A stretch of 64,000 bases of DNA from Dyadobacter sp. CY323 (GTDB lineage Bacteria; Bacteroidota; Bacteroidia; Cytophagales; Spirosomataceae), in the NCBI RefSeq assembly GCF_021390245.1, contig NZ_JAJUXH010000001.1:434001-498000 (forward strand), written 5' to 3'. A program made the translations under genes and the position numbers. The notes under the pieces were generated by a model. The model was given only the letters and a program-made list of their open reading frames with translations. It did not search any database and was not told where the DNA came from. Shown in pieces: positions 18,115 through 27,800 of this stretch. How positions within the stretch are numbered: position 1 is the first letter of the stretch; each line of letters starts with the position of its first letter.

Positions 18115-18372
18115 TTAATTCCTTGGCCCGTACTCATTCAGCGAGTCGCTGACAATCTGCTTCAACTCTGCCGCCCACTTTTGCACAGTGATCATCGGAT
18201 GAATATACGGCGTCTCAAAATCTTCTGAAATAGAGGTTTTTCCTTTCGCTTTCACCAGCGAGATGAGCGATTCCACGAGCGGATCGTCCGCAGGATCGTA
18301 TTCGGTGTTCTCATTGGTTTCTTCCGTTCTTTCAAGAAGTGCGTAAATTTTCAAAAGCAGGTCATGATCCAT
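18115..18372 (-). CDS. Small hypothetical protein
   Basis: An 85-residue, acidic, soluble protein that I do not recognise. It has no signal peptide or membrane segment. The sequence begins MDHDLLLKIYALLERTEE and is Glu/Asp-rich in the first third (NTEYDPADDP), with helical character throughout. It lies upstream of the five-gene signalling operon on the same strand with a 132-nt gap, and divergent from glgX. The open frame is short, but start, composition and codon use look coding, and no competing frame exists there. No function can be proposed. Confidence 0.6.
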   Translation of the reverse strand: MDHDLLLKIYALLERTEETNENTEYDPADDPLVESLISLVKAKGKTSISEDFETPYIHPMITVQKWAAELKQIVSDSLNEYGPRN

Positions 18373-18438
18373 ATAAAGCTACTGGAATGGGGTTTTTCTT
18401 AAGTCCCGGGAAAAGCGTCCCTGTTTAGGAGGAAGTTG

Positions 18439-18468
18439 TTTGGCACAATTTTATATAAAATAGTGTGC
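18439..18468 (+). promoter_or_regulatory. Possible promoter of glgX-treZ
   Basis: A TTTG (18439-18442) stands 18 nt before TAGTGTG (18461-18467). This approximates the Bacteroidota -33 TTTG and -7 TAnnTTTG pair, but the -7 half is imperfect. It would start transcription about 90 nt before the glgX ATG. The stretch in between is very AT-rich (TTTTATATAAAATAG). Confidence 0.3.
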
Positions 18469-18564
18469 TCATGCCAGTTTGGGGGAGTAAAAATGGTTTT
18501 AAGCTAAACCAAAAACGAGGGTTTTAGCTGGCGAAAAGGGTATTGAGAACTAATTAATGGATGT

Positions 18565-20745
18565 ATGAAAAAAATTGCCAATAAGAAAATTGTAGATCAG
18601 TCAAAACTTGATAACATCGTTGTTTACCCGGGAGAGCCGTACCCATTGGGAGCCACCTGGGATAAAAAAGGGGTGAATTTTGCCCTGTACTCAGAGAATG
18701 CGACGGGTGTGGAGTTATGTCTGTTTGATAGTCCGGACAGTGTTACAGAGAATGTCAAAATACAGATCCGGGAAGTCTCACACCATGTGTGGCACGTGTA
18801 TGTACCAGGTTTGAAACCGGGCCAGCTTTATGGCTACCGTGTTTATGGTCCATTTGAACCCAGCGTCGGTCTGCGGTTCAATCATAACAAATTACTGATC
18901 GATCCTTATGCGAAATCGATTTCAGGGACGATCCAGTGGCATGACGCATTGTTCGGCTATGTGATCGGCGATCCCGAGGAAGACCTGAGTTTCAGTGAAC
19001 TGGATAGCGCCAACTACATTCCGAAGTCCGTCGTCGTTGATCATGAATTTGACTGGGAAGGTGTGCAGGCACCTGAGATTCCATATCACGATACCATCAT
19101 TTACGAGACGCATGTAAAGGGTTTTACTAATCTCCATCCCGATATTCCGGAGGAAATCAGAGGTACATTTGCCGGTATGGCGCATCCTGCGTCCATTAAC
19201 TATCTGAAAAAGCTTGGCATAAATGCGGTTGAGCTGATGCCGGTACATCACTTTGTCGCAGACCGGCATTTGAAAGAAAATAACCTGACCAATTACTGGG
19301 GCTACAACTCCATTGGTTTCTTCGCGCCGGATGCACGGTATTCCAGCTCGGGTACTCATGGAGAGCAGGTGAAGGAATTCAAAAATATGGTAAAGGAAAT
19401 GCACAAGGCGGGCATTGAAGTGATCCTCGACGTCGTGTACAATCACACCGGCGAAGGCAATCACATGGGCCCGACGCTCTCGTTTCGGGGGGTAGACAAC
19501 ATGGCATATTACCGCCTGATGGACGGAAGGTACTATATGGATTACACCGGTACAGGTAATACGCTCAATGCCAGGCTTCCAAGTGTTCTTCGCCTGATCA
19601 TGGACAGTCTGCGTTACTGGATTACCGAAATGCATGTAGATGGTTTCCGGTTTGACCTGGCCTCCACGCTGGCAAGAGAACTCCACGCGGTGGACAGGCT
19701 GAGTGCCTTTTTTGATATCATCCACCAGGATCCCGTCATATCGCAGGTAAAACTCATTGCCGAACCTTGGGATATCGGTGACGACGGCTATCAGGTAGGT
19801 AAGTTTCCAATCGGCTGGGCTGAATGGAACGGCCGTTACCGCGATTGCATGCGAGATTACTGGCGGGGCGCGGACAGTATGCTTGCCGAGTTCGCCGAGC
19901 GTTTCACAGGAAGTTCTGATTTATATAAAGGAGAAGATCGCAATCCGACTGCCAGCATCAATTTCATTACCGCTCATGACGGCTTTACATTGAATGACCT
20001 GGTCACGTATAATGAAAAGCGTAACTTCGCCAACAATGAAAGTAACATGGATGGCGACGATCATAACCGGTCGTGGAACTGCGGGGCGGAAGGCCCGACG
20101 GACGAGCCGGAGATCATTGAGCTGAGAAATAAGCAGAAGCGCAATTTCCTGACTACCCTGTTTTTATCACAAGGCGTGCCCATGCTGGTGGCCGGCGACG
20201 AGTGGGGGAGATCGCAGGGAGGAAATAACAATGCTTATTGCCAGGATAATGAAATCTCGTGGCTCAACTGGGACCAGGCGGATCATGATCTGCTTGGATT
20301 CACTCAAAAACTGATTGCATTCTGTAAAGCCCACGCGACGTTCCGACGCAAACATTGGTTTAGGGGCGTGCCCATTAAAGGAGCCGGCCTGGAAGACATC
20401 GCGTGGTTTTTACCCGAAGGTCAGGAAATGCCGGAGGAAAGCTGGAGTCACGATTTTGCCAAGTCACTGGGCGTATTTCTGAATGGGAAAGGGATCCGGC
20501 ATATGAACCCCAAAGGTGAGCCGATCTACGACGACAGCTTCTACATGGTTTTCAATGCGCATTATGAACCTTTGCAATACACTCTGCCGCCGGAAAAATA
20601 CGGAAGCAAATGGATTCAGGTTATTGATACTGCGAGTGGAATGGTAAGCGAAAAAGGACAGGCTTATAAAGCCGGCGAATCCGTTCGGGTAGAGAGCCGC
20701 TCGATAATGGTTTTTAAGCATAATCTGGAAGAACAAAAGATATGA
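18565..20745 (+). CDS. glgX: Glycogen debranching enzyme GlgX (isoamylase type)
   Basis: A 726-residue GH13 enzyme that hydrolyses alpha-1,6 branches in glycogen limit dextrins, releasing malto-oligosaccharides. It has an N-terminal CBM48 beta domain (YPLGATWDKKGVNFALYSEN), then the TIM barrel with region I DVVYNHTGEGN, nucleophile Asp364 in DGFRFDLAS, acid/base Glu400 in IAEPWDIG and Asp472 in ITAHDGFTLNDL, and a C-terminal beta domain. Length and motifs fit GlgX/TreX enzymes. It overlaps treZ by 4 nt (ATGA), so the two are co-translated: debranched maltodextrins feed trehalose production. No treY (maltooligosyltrehalose synthase) is present in the window, so that step must be encoded elsewhere or be absent. 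Confidence 0.95.
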   Translation: MKKIANKKIVDQSKLDNIVVYPGEPYPLGATWDKKGVNFALYSENATGVELCLFDSPDSVTENVKIQIREVSHHVWHVYVPGLKPGQLYGYRVYGPFEPSVGLRFNHNKLLIDPYAKSISGTIQWHDALFGYVIGDPEEDLSFSELDSANYIPKSVVVDHEFDWEGVQAPEIPYHDTIIYETHVKGFTNLHPDIPEEIRGTFAGMAHPASINYLKKLGINAVELMPVHHFVADRHLKENNLTNYWGYNSIGFFAPDARYSSSGTHGEQVKEFKNMVKEMHKAGIEVILDVVYNHTGEGNHMGPTLSFRGVDNMAYYRLMDGRYYMDYTGTGNTLNARLPSVLRLIMDSLRYWITEMHVDGFRFDLASTLARELHAVDRLSAFFDIIHQDPVISQVKLIAEPWDIGDDGYQVGKFPIGWAEWNGRYRDCMRDYWRGADSMLAEFAERFTGSSDLYKGEDRNPTASINFITAHDGFTLNDLVTYNEKRNFANNESNMDGDDHNRSWNCGAEGPTDEPEIIELRNKQKRNFLTTLFLSQGVPMLVAGDEWGRSQGGNNNAYCQDNEISWLNWDQADHDLLGFTQKLIAFCKAHATFRRKHWFRGVPIKGAGLEDIAWFLPEGQEMPEESWSHDFAKSLGVFLNGKGIRHMNPKGEPIYDDSFYMVFNAHYEPLQYTLPPEKYGSKWIQVIDTASGMVSEKGQAYKAGESVRVESRSIMVFKHNLEEQKI

Positions 20746-22640
20746 ACATCGAAGATCCGCAGCATCGGCTGCCGCAGCATCGGCTGGCGCAGCATCGGCT
20801 GCCACAGCATCGGCTGCCAGGCATAAGGTTTAATGAATTCGGTGAAGCACAGATTCTTGTGTGGGCACCGGAGGCAGAAGAAGTAGAGATACTTTTGGTA
20901 GATCAAAATAAAAAACTGCCGCTCAACAAGGAGTTTTACGGCTACTGGTACCTGGCTTCGCAAGAAGTGAAGCCGGGAGATTTGTACCAATATGTCATTG
21001 ACAAAGATAAAAAGCTGCCAGATCCGGCGTCGCTGTCGCAGCCCGACGGTGTTCATGGTCCGTCTGCGGCGGTCGATCTTCGGGACTTTTCCTGGTCGGA
21101 TAAAAACTGGCAAAATCCGGCGCTTGAAGAATATATCCTTTACGAGCTGCACGTCGGTACATTTACCCCGGAAGGTACGTTTGAGGCGGTAATCGGAAAG
21201 CTGGACTACCTGGTTGATCTGGGGATCAATGCCATCGAAATTATGCCGGTTTCACAATTTGCAGGTTCGAGAAACTGGGGATACGACGGTGTATTTCCTT
21301 ATGGCGTGCAGGATTCCTACGGCGGCCCAAAAGGTTTACAGCAACTCGTAGATGCATGTCATGAAAAAGGCATCGCCGTGATTTTGGATGTCGTTTACAA
21401 TCATATGGGGCCGGAAGGCAATATCCTGGCGGAATACGGGCCGTATTTTACAGAAAAGTATCACACGCCCTGGGGCGACGCGCTCAATTTCGATGATCTG
21501 TGGTGCGACGGTGTTCGCCAGTATTTCGTGGAAAACGCGCTGATGTGGTTCCGCGATTTTCACATCGACGGATTGCGGATGGATGCGGTCCATGCCATCA
21601 AAGATTTCAGCCCGGTACATTTGCTGCAGGAAATCCGAACGCGGCTCGATGCACTTTCCCGGCAGATCGGTACGACGCATTACCTCATCGTTGAAATGGA
21701 TTTGAACGACACGCGGTTTATCAATCCGGTTTCAAAAGGTGGTTATGGAATGGATGCGCAATGGATCGACGAGTTTCACCATGCACTGCGCGTGTCGTCG
21801 GGACAGCAGAGAAGCGGGTATTATTCCGATTTTGAGCCGATCACATCGCTGGCTAAATCCTATAAAGATGCGTATGTGTTCGATGGGATCTACTCCGAGC
21901 ATCGCAAACGCAAATTCGGTGTGAAAGCCGACGGCCATCCCGGAGAGCAGTTTATTGTTTTTTCCCAAAATCATGACCATGTCGGAAACCGCATGCTGGG
22001 TGAGCGTACCAGTCAGCTGGTCAGTTTTGAAATGCAGAAATTGTTGGCCGGAGCAGTTCTGGCAAGTCCCTATCTGCCGATGCTATTTATGGGAGAGGAG
22101 TGGGCTGAGCCGAATCCGTTTCAGTATTTCGTGAGCCATACCGACGACGAGCTGGCAGATGCAGTGCGAAAGGGCAGAAAGCAGGAGTTTGCTGCATTCC
22201 ATTTGGAAGGAGAAGCGCCGGACCCGATGTCTGAAAAGACGTTCAACGAATCAAAAGTGCAATGGGAATTGCTGGACCAGGACCCGCATAGTACCATGTT
22301 ACTTTATTACAAAACGCTGATTGGCCTCCGGAAAAGCCAGCCTGCATTACATAGCACCGACCGTGAAGCCCTGAGCGTCGAAGCTTTTGAAGAAAAGCAA
22401 ATGATCAGCATTCAACGGGTTTCGGGTGAGCAGCACATTTTTGCGGTTCTTAATTTCTCGAAAACCAGTCAGGAAGTAGCATTACCGTCCGACCATCTCG
22501 TCTGGCATAAGTTGATTGCATCTTCGGATGAAACATGGAAAGGAGAGAAAACGCTTCCCGGGCAAATCGACTCCGGGGCGTTGCACGTAGCACCGGAATC
22601 TTTTGTGATCTATACCAATATCACAAATTCCGGATCTTGA
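20742..22640 (+). CDS. treZ: Malto-oligosyltrehalose trehalohydrolase
   Basis: A 632-residue GH13 enzyme that cuts trehalose from the end of maltooligosyl-trehalose. It carries an N-terminal CBM48-like domain (ILVWAPEAEEVEILLVD), a barrel with DVVYNHMGPEGN, nucleophile Asp281 in DGLRMDAVHAI, acid Glu318 in LIVEMDLND and Asp412 in SQNHDHVGNR, then the TreZ-typical MLFMGEEWAEPNPFQYF. The first 26 residues are odd: a Gln-His-Arg-Leu-Pro/Ala unit repeated four times, encoded by a 15-bp tandem repeat, ahead of the usual start of the domain. The ATG overlaps the glgX stop, so that extension should be translated. The 3' end overlaps a convergent lipoprotein gene by 20 nt. Confidence 0.94.
   Translation: MNIEDPQHRLPQHRLAQHRLPQHRLPGIRFNEFGEAQILVWAPEAEEVEILLVDQNKKLPLNKEFYGYWYLASQEVKPGDLYQYVIDKDKKLPDPASLSQPDGVHGPSAAVDLRDFSWSDKNWQNPALEEYILYELHVGTFTPEGTFEAVIGKLDYLVDLGINAIEIMPVSQFAGSRNWGYDGVFPYGVQDSYGGPKGLQQLVDACHEKGIAVILDVVYNHMGPEGNILAEYGPYFTEKYHTPWGDALNFDDLWCDGVRQYFVENALMWFRDFHIDGLRMDAVHAIKDFSPVHLLQEIRTRLDALSRQIGTTHYLIVEMDLNDTRFINPVSKGGYGMDAQWIDEFHHALRVSSGQQRSGYYSDFEPITSLAKSYKDAYVFDGIYSEHRKRKFGVKADGHPGEQFIVFSQNHDHVGNRMLGERTSQLVSFEMQKLLAGAVLASPYLPMLFMGEEWAEPNPFQYFVSHTDDELADAVRKGRKQEFAAFHLEGEAPDPMSEKTFNESKVQWELLDQDPHSTMLLYYKTLIGLRKSQPALHSTDREALSVEAFEEKQMISIQRVSGEQHIFAVLNFSKTSQEVALPSDHLVWHKLIASSDETWKGEKTLPGQIDSGALHVAPESFVIYTNITNSGS
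20760..20819 (+). repeat. 15-bp tandem repeat, four copies, in the treZ 5' end
   Basis: Four consecutive units based on CAGCATCGGCTGCC (20760, 20775, 20790, 20805) differ by one or two bases each. They encode Gln-His-Arg-Leu followed by Pro or Ala. Because the period is a multiple of three, gain or loss of units would keep the frame and only change the length of the N-terminal extension. Confidence 0.95.
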
Positions 22641-23193
22641 TTTTAATCTCTTTCGGTGCTGGCTCATCGCCGCCAAAATAAGGCAGAAGCTTGTATGCAA
22701 TTCCCACGCCGCCTGAACAGTGGCGTGGCATTGCAGTTTCTACGCCGCGAAAAGTGAAGAGGTAGTTGTTATCCTGAAGTGCGATTTTGAAGCTAGTCGG
22801 CTCATTCAATTCTGCGGTACCCAATTCTTTTTCCGTACGCTGTCCATTTACATATATGTAAGCGTAAATGCGCAATGCGCCTTCCCGCCAATTCCATCCA
22901 AACCGTGCACTGTTTTGCTGATGCTGCGAACTGCAATCGGAAAAGCCGTAGAGCTTGTTAATGTCGTTCTGGTTTTCCGGAAGTTTGTTTTGGTAAATGC
23001 AGCTGCTGTCGAAAAGCGCCTGAAAACGCATTGAACTGCTCGTAAAAGGCGCATTAAGGTTATTTTGAACTTCGTGTTCGCCGGCGCGGATCGTGTATGT
23101 AATGAAGTCGTCCCCGAAGCTGGGGCTATTCCCAAGCCAATCACAGGAAGCACAAACCGTCATAAGAAGCAGAAGCAAAATCGAACATTTCAT
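22621..23193 (-). CDS. Hypothetical lipoprotein
   Basis: A 190-residue protein with a lipoprotein signal: MKCSILLLLLMTVCASC, with a lipobox ending at Cys17. The mature part (FITYTIRAGEHEVQNN) is rich in beta-type segments and has three further Cys that could pair (DSSCIYQ, GFSDCSSQH, PRHCSGGVG). It resembles uncharacterised conserved Bacteroidota lipoproteins, but I cannot name a family. It is convergent with treZ and overlaps its last 20 nt. The THUMP methyltransferase gene lies upstream on the same strand, 89 nt away. No function can be given. Confidence 0.7.
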   Translation of the reverse strand: MKCSILLLLLMTVCASCDWLGNSPSFGDDFITYTIRAGEHEVQNNLNAPFTSSSMRFQALFDSSCIYQNKLPENQNDINKLYGFSDCSSQHQQNSARFGWNWREGALRIYAYIYVNGQRTEKELGTAELNEPTSFKIALQDNNYLFTFRGVETAMPRHCSGGVGIAYKLLPYFGGDEPAPKEIKIKIRNL

Positions 23194-23282
23194 CCGGACT
23201 GTCAGGGGAAGTTGAGTTGGGATAACCAGGTAATGAACGAATGGAGGTCCGGAAAATTGAATTTTCAGAAAACATAACAGGA

Positions 23283-24473
23283 TCAGCCTTCGGGGAAGGG
23301 CAACGGAGTAAATTCCCGCCTTGTACCCTCGTAAAGCTCATACTCTAGTAGTCGACAGTCAATTTTACCGGTATAAAACTCGATTCTGCGTTTGGGTTTC
23401 AAACCGATTTTTTTGGCCAGATCGAGGTTTCCTGTGAAGATGTAACCGTAATAGCCGCCACATTTTTGTTTCATAAAATCGCCGATCCGGGCGTATGTTT
23501 CTTCCAGTTCAGTCTCGTCGCCCAGCCGCTCGCCGTATTCAGGATTTACGAAGAACACACCTTTATGATCTTTTGGAATTTCTGTTCCCGTAAAATCGCA
23601 AACCTCAAAATCGATCATTTTGGCAACGCCAGCCGCGATTGCATTTTTGCGTGCATTTACGATCGCTTCCTCGCTGTGGTCGGTTGCAATGATCCGTAAA
23701 TCAGGCACATCCTTTATCTGCTCTTCCAGTTTTATCTGCTCAGTATCGTAAAAATCAGCCTCATAACCCTGGAAATGCATAAATGAGAAGTTATCACGGA
23801 AAAGTCCGGGGCGGCTGTTGGTGGCGATCAATGCAGCCTCAATGGCGAGTGTACCCGAGCCGCACATCGGATTGACGAATGCGGAATTCCTGTCCCACCT
23901 GCTGGAAAGGATCGTGGCCGAGGCTAACGCTTCAAGCATCGGGGCTGCGCCGGGAATCTTCCGGTAGCCGTGACGCGCGAGCGATTCACCCGATGTATCG
24001 ATGAAGATTTCGGCATTTTCATCTTTCCAGTACAAGTGTACGACCGCTGCATCCTGCCTCGGCCCGGTGGCTGGGCGAATGCCCTTTTTATCGCGGATGC
24101 GATCGACAATGGCGTCTTTTACCTTCACATTGGCGAACATGTTGTTGTTGATCGTCTCATTCTGCACATTGCTGGTCACCGAGAAATATCCATCGTCGGG
24201 CAAAATATCCTCCCAGGTCATTCCTGAAAGAAAACGGTAGACATCGTTGGCATTCTGCGCGCGAAAAGTCCCGAGACTGTAAAGTACCTGACTTGCACAG
24301 TACAGGTTCAGATTGAGTCGAATGCAGTCGTTCATGGTGCCGCGCAAACGAACGCCGGTTACAAACGTTTCAAGAATTTTAAACCCAAGATCAGCAACTT
24401 CTTTTTCCAGCATCGGAGCAAGACGTTTGTTGCAGGTAATGGTGATCGGGGCTTCGGTTTGGTAGAATGACAT
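23283..24473 (-). CDS. THUMP-domain class I RNA methyltransferase (RlmL/YpsC-like)
   Basis: A 396-residue SAM-dependent RNA methyltransferase. Residues about 1-160 form the N-terminal ferredoxin-like and THUMP RNA-binding region (ETFVTGVRLRGTMNDCIRLN). The catalytic part has the SAM motif FVNPMCGSGTLAIEAALIA, an acidic motif in RIIATDHSEEAIVNARKNA and the substrate motif FFVNPEYGERLGDE. The family norm for the last is NPPYGxR, so a Pro is replaced by Glu here. Close relatives methylate guanine N2 in 23S rRNA; the target site is inferred from homology. A repeat-rich intergenic region lies directly upstream of its start. Confidence 0.88.
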   Translation of the reverse strand: MSFYQTEAPITITCNKRLAPMLEKEVADLGFKILETFVTGVRLRGTMNDCIRLNLNLYCASQVLYSLGTFRAQNANDVYRFLSGMTWEDILPDDGYFSVTSNVQNETINNNMFANVKVKDAIVDRIRDKKGIRPATGPRQDAAVVHLYWKDENAEIFIDTSGESLARHGYRKIPGAAPMLEALASATILSSRWDRNSAFVNPMCGSGTLAIEAALIATNSRPGLFRDNFSFMHFQGYEADFYDTEQIKLEEQIKDVPDLRIIATDHSEEAIVNARKNAIAAGVAKMIDFEVCDFTGTEIPKDHKGVFFVNPEYGERLGDETELEETYARIGDFMKQKCGGYYGYIFTGNLDLAKKIGLKPKRRIEFYTGKIDCRLLEYELYEGTRREFTPLPFPEG

Positions 24474-24480
24474 GGGGAAT

Positions 24481-24654
24481 TGGCTGTTGGCTTTTAGCTG
24501 TTAGCTTTTAGCCTTTAATGATTTAAAATGAATGATCTGGCTTACGGCAAATACCGACCGCTGATAGCCGACTGCAGATAGCCGACTGCCAGTAATTCTG
24601 ACAAAGCTAATCGGTAAAAGCCAAAAGCTAACAGCTAATAGCTAAAAGCTCCTC
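24481..24654. repeat. Repeat-rich intergenic segment with an inverted repeat
   Basis: This is the longest gene-free stretch (24474-24854). TTAGCTGTTAGCTTTT at 24494-24509 reappears inverted at 24623-24638, with imperfect arms extending on both sides (about 30 nt each). Between them GATAGCCGACTGC occurs twice (24563 and 24577, period 14). No coding frame or clear promoter is visible. It separates the methyltransferase from the divergent RHS locus and could form a long stem or be a dispersed repeat. Confidence 0.7.
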
Positions 24655-24854
24655 GCTTATTCACCGGCGATCTTGTTGCCGGACATCGCATGAAACCGAC
24701 CGTTAGTTAACTGAATTACCGTTAAAAAGCCGCATTGAAATTTTCTGTTACCATTCCGAACCTTTGACGTCTAAATAACAGACGCCATTTCCGGTCACCG
24801 TAAATCGGTTCCGGAATGTGCGCGGATTCTATTTTTAACGTAAACCACAGGCTG

Positions 24855-27800
24855 ATGATGACAAAATGTTTACCGATTGTTTTTTGCTTTCTATTCGTCG
24901 CGGCTTCTTTTACCGCATTATCCCAAATCCCCAACCGTCCGCAATCTCCACAGAATGCGATCCAGGCGGAAAGTGGTTTTACCAAGGTCACGCCGCCTTC
25001 GCCGCAATCCGCGTCGTTCCAGCGATATGGTGATTATCCGGTCGGGCATGTGACGGGCGTACCCGACATTTCGGTCCCGCTGTACCTGGTGAATACAGGG
25101 AAATTGAAACTGCCAATCTCCATCTCATACCATGCATCGGGATTTAAACCGAGAGAAAACAGCGGAATTCTCGGTTTGGGCTGGTCGCTGAATGCGGGTG
25201 GACGCATTTCGAGAACGGTAGTGGGCGATCCGGACGAGCTTGCATTAACGCCGGCGAAGTTCATTCCGGCCGCCCAGCTCGGCGGCACCACCGTGAATGC
25301 CTCAGATGCGGACAAACGATTTTATCAATTACAGCTCGCTGCCGACGAAACGGCTTCGGGCTCGGATTTGCAGCCGGACATCTTCTATTACAGTATGCCG
25401 GCGAGTGGCGGGAAATTTTTGCTCAAAAACCTTTTTGAAGCAAATGGAACATACACCGGAACAAATAAGCCGGTGACGGTCCCATACCGGCCGGTTAAGA
25501 TCTCCTCCAATTCCGCATCCTTCAACACGACATTGACGCACCTCGAAATCGTGGATGAAGAAGGGGTTACCTATCGGTACGGACGCTCGATTGCGAATAC
25601 GGACGTGATCGAAACCACCATTCCCGATCAGAAAAATGCAGGCAGGTCATTCACCACCAGTTGGTTACTGACGGACATCATTTCGCAAGGCGGGAAGGAA
25701 CACATTGAATTGAAATACGCCACGGGCATTTATCACACGAGCGCATCACGGACAGACCTGGGCAAGATCAGCAGCTTTGACCTGGGAAATGGTCCGCAGT
25801 CGGTGAATGGTTTTGTAACGCCCGGTGCAAGTGCATTTCCTCAAATTACTATTTATCAGGGCATTGTAACCTCGGTGCATTACGTCTCGCTGCTGAAATC
25901 CATCGAATGGGAAAATGGAAAAGTGGCTTTTACGTACGAAAATGGAAACATACCGAATGCCTACGAAGGAACGAAGCTGAAAACCATGGAGGTGTTTGAC
26001 ATTAGCAACAACCTCGTGCAAAAACATGCGTTTTCGCAGGCGCAGTATGCCGGAGATACGAAACGTTACAAGTTGACCAAAGTCGAGCGGGTCGCTGTGC
26101 CAGCCGGTGCGATTTCTGAAACACACAGTTTTGAATACAACGAACCTCCGCAACCGGCTCCCATTAGTCCGGTGGACCTGAAAGGCATCGATTATTGGGG
26201 CTATTACAATGGATTGAATGCAAATGCGAGCCTGATCCCCGGCAATTTCAAAGTGTTGGTTTCGGCTAAAAATGGTGGGCAGACCACATATTCTTCCGGC
26301 ACGGCGAATCGCGAGGCAAATGAAACGGCTACAAAATACTATGTGATCAAGAAAATTACGTATCCGACCACGGGTTCTACCGAGTTTGAATTTGAAGGTA
26401 ACAAAGCCTGGTGGGGTGGGGCGGCTGTTAATGCAGGCGGATTGCGGGTGAAACGGATCATTCACCAGGTCGAGGGGCAGCAGGAGATAAAGAGCTATCA
26501 ATACGGTGGCGAGCAATGTGCCGGGTGCGGCTTTATCCGGCTCAATCCATTTCAGACGGAGAGTTTCTGGACATTGGGTTATGCCAATAAACACGTTCCG
26601 ATTTTTAGCGGATGCGAAGCTGAGAACACGTTTGTGGTCAAAGTTTCTTCGGATATCGTCGACGGTTCGGCGCATTTTGAAACCAGTCCGGTGCTTTACA
26701 CGAATGCGACCGAATACGTCGGGGATGTAAATGCGAATCAGGGTAAAACGGTTTTTACGTATGATACGCCGAGTCTGACCTTTGCCAACGATCCGGTTCT
26801 GAGGTATTTATCCAATGTGGATTTCTGGAAAGGCTCGCATTTGCTGTCCAAAGAACCGCAGGCTTTCATTGCTGGAAACTACACGACCATTGAAAAGGAA
26901 ACCTATCAGTACGATCAGATCCTCCGGGATTCGTTGCAGGCGCAATACATCGAGCCTTTCGCAACGGATGCAGACTCGGGTGAACCTTCCTTTGCCCACC
27001 TCGTTTGCGGCCACACCAAAGATGCCTTCAAGCTTTTTGATTATACAATCAAAACCGGCTCGACGCTGCTGAAACAGAAGCAAGTAGTGAAAAATGTAAA
27101 TGCTGGTGGCGGCATTTCCACCACTGAAACTTATCAGTATCCGGCCGATTATCTATTTCCAAAATCAAAGATTTTCACAAACAGCGAGGGGCAGTCTGTT
27201 GAAACGACATTCGCCTATCCGTTCGACTTTCCGGCGTACGCCACTATGACCAATGCGAATATCATTAGCCCCGTTATTTTGCAGACGGTGAAAGAAGGAA
27301 ATGCGGCTGAGGCGACGAAAACGGATTATGGGTGTGCGTCGGGAACATGGGGGATCTCGAATCCGTGCATCTATGTGCCGTCGGTCATTTCCTCGCAAAG
27401 AATTGAAAATAATGTCGCCGGGCCGGTTTTTACGGAAACCACATTTAATGCATATAATAATCGGGGATATCTGACGCAACACACATCGCGCAATGGCATC
27501 CTTACCGGACTGGACTGGTTTACCAGCGGAGGCAATGCGAATCTAGTATCGTCGGAAACGACGGGTTTGAATTCGAGTATGCCTCAGACCCGGTCGTTTC
27601 AATATGTGCCACTGGTTGGTATCAAAAGCGTAACTGACGCGGACGGCAAAGCCACATTCTACGATTATGATGCACTGAACAGGTTGAAAAACGTCCGGTC
27701 GGGCAGTGTAAATGGCCCGGTTCGCGCTTCGTACTGCTACAATTACGCGGGACAGGCAGTTGACTGTCAGTTAATTGCAGCCACAGGCATTGTCAATCCG

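Noticed and set aside
18922..19725. 267-codon minus-strand open frame inside glgX
   Set aside because: Mirror of the GH13 barrel; no start signal or domain.
20464..20805. Ala/Asp-rich repeat peptide on the minus strand at the glgX-treZ junction
   Set aside because: It is the antisense reading of the 15-bp repeat that encodes QHRLP units in treZ.
25746..26675. 309-codon open frame antisense to the first RHS gene
   Set aside because: Its composition is Arg/Ile/Cys-rich as expected from a mirrored reading frame, it has no domain, and the sense frame is clearly coding.
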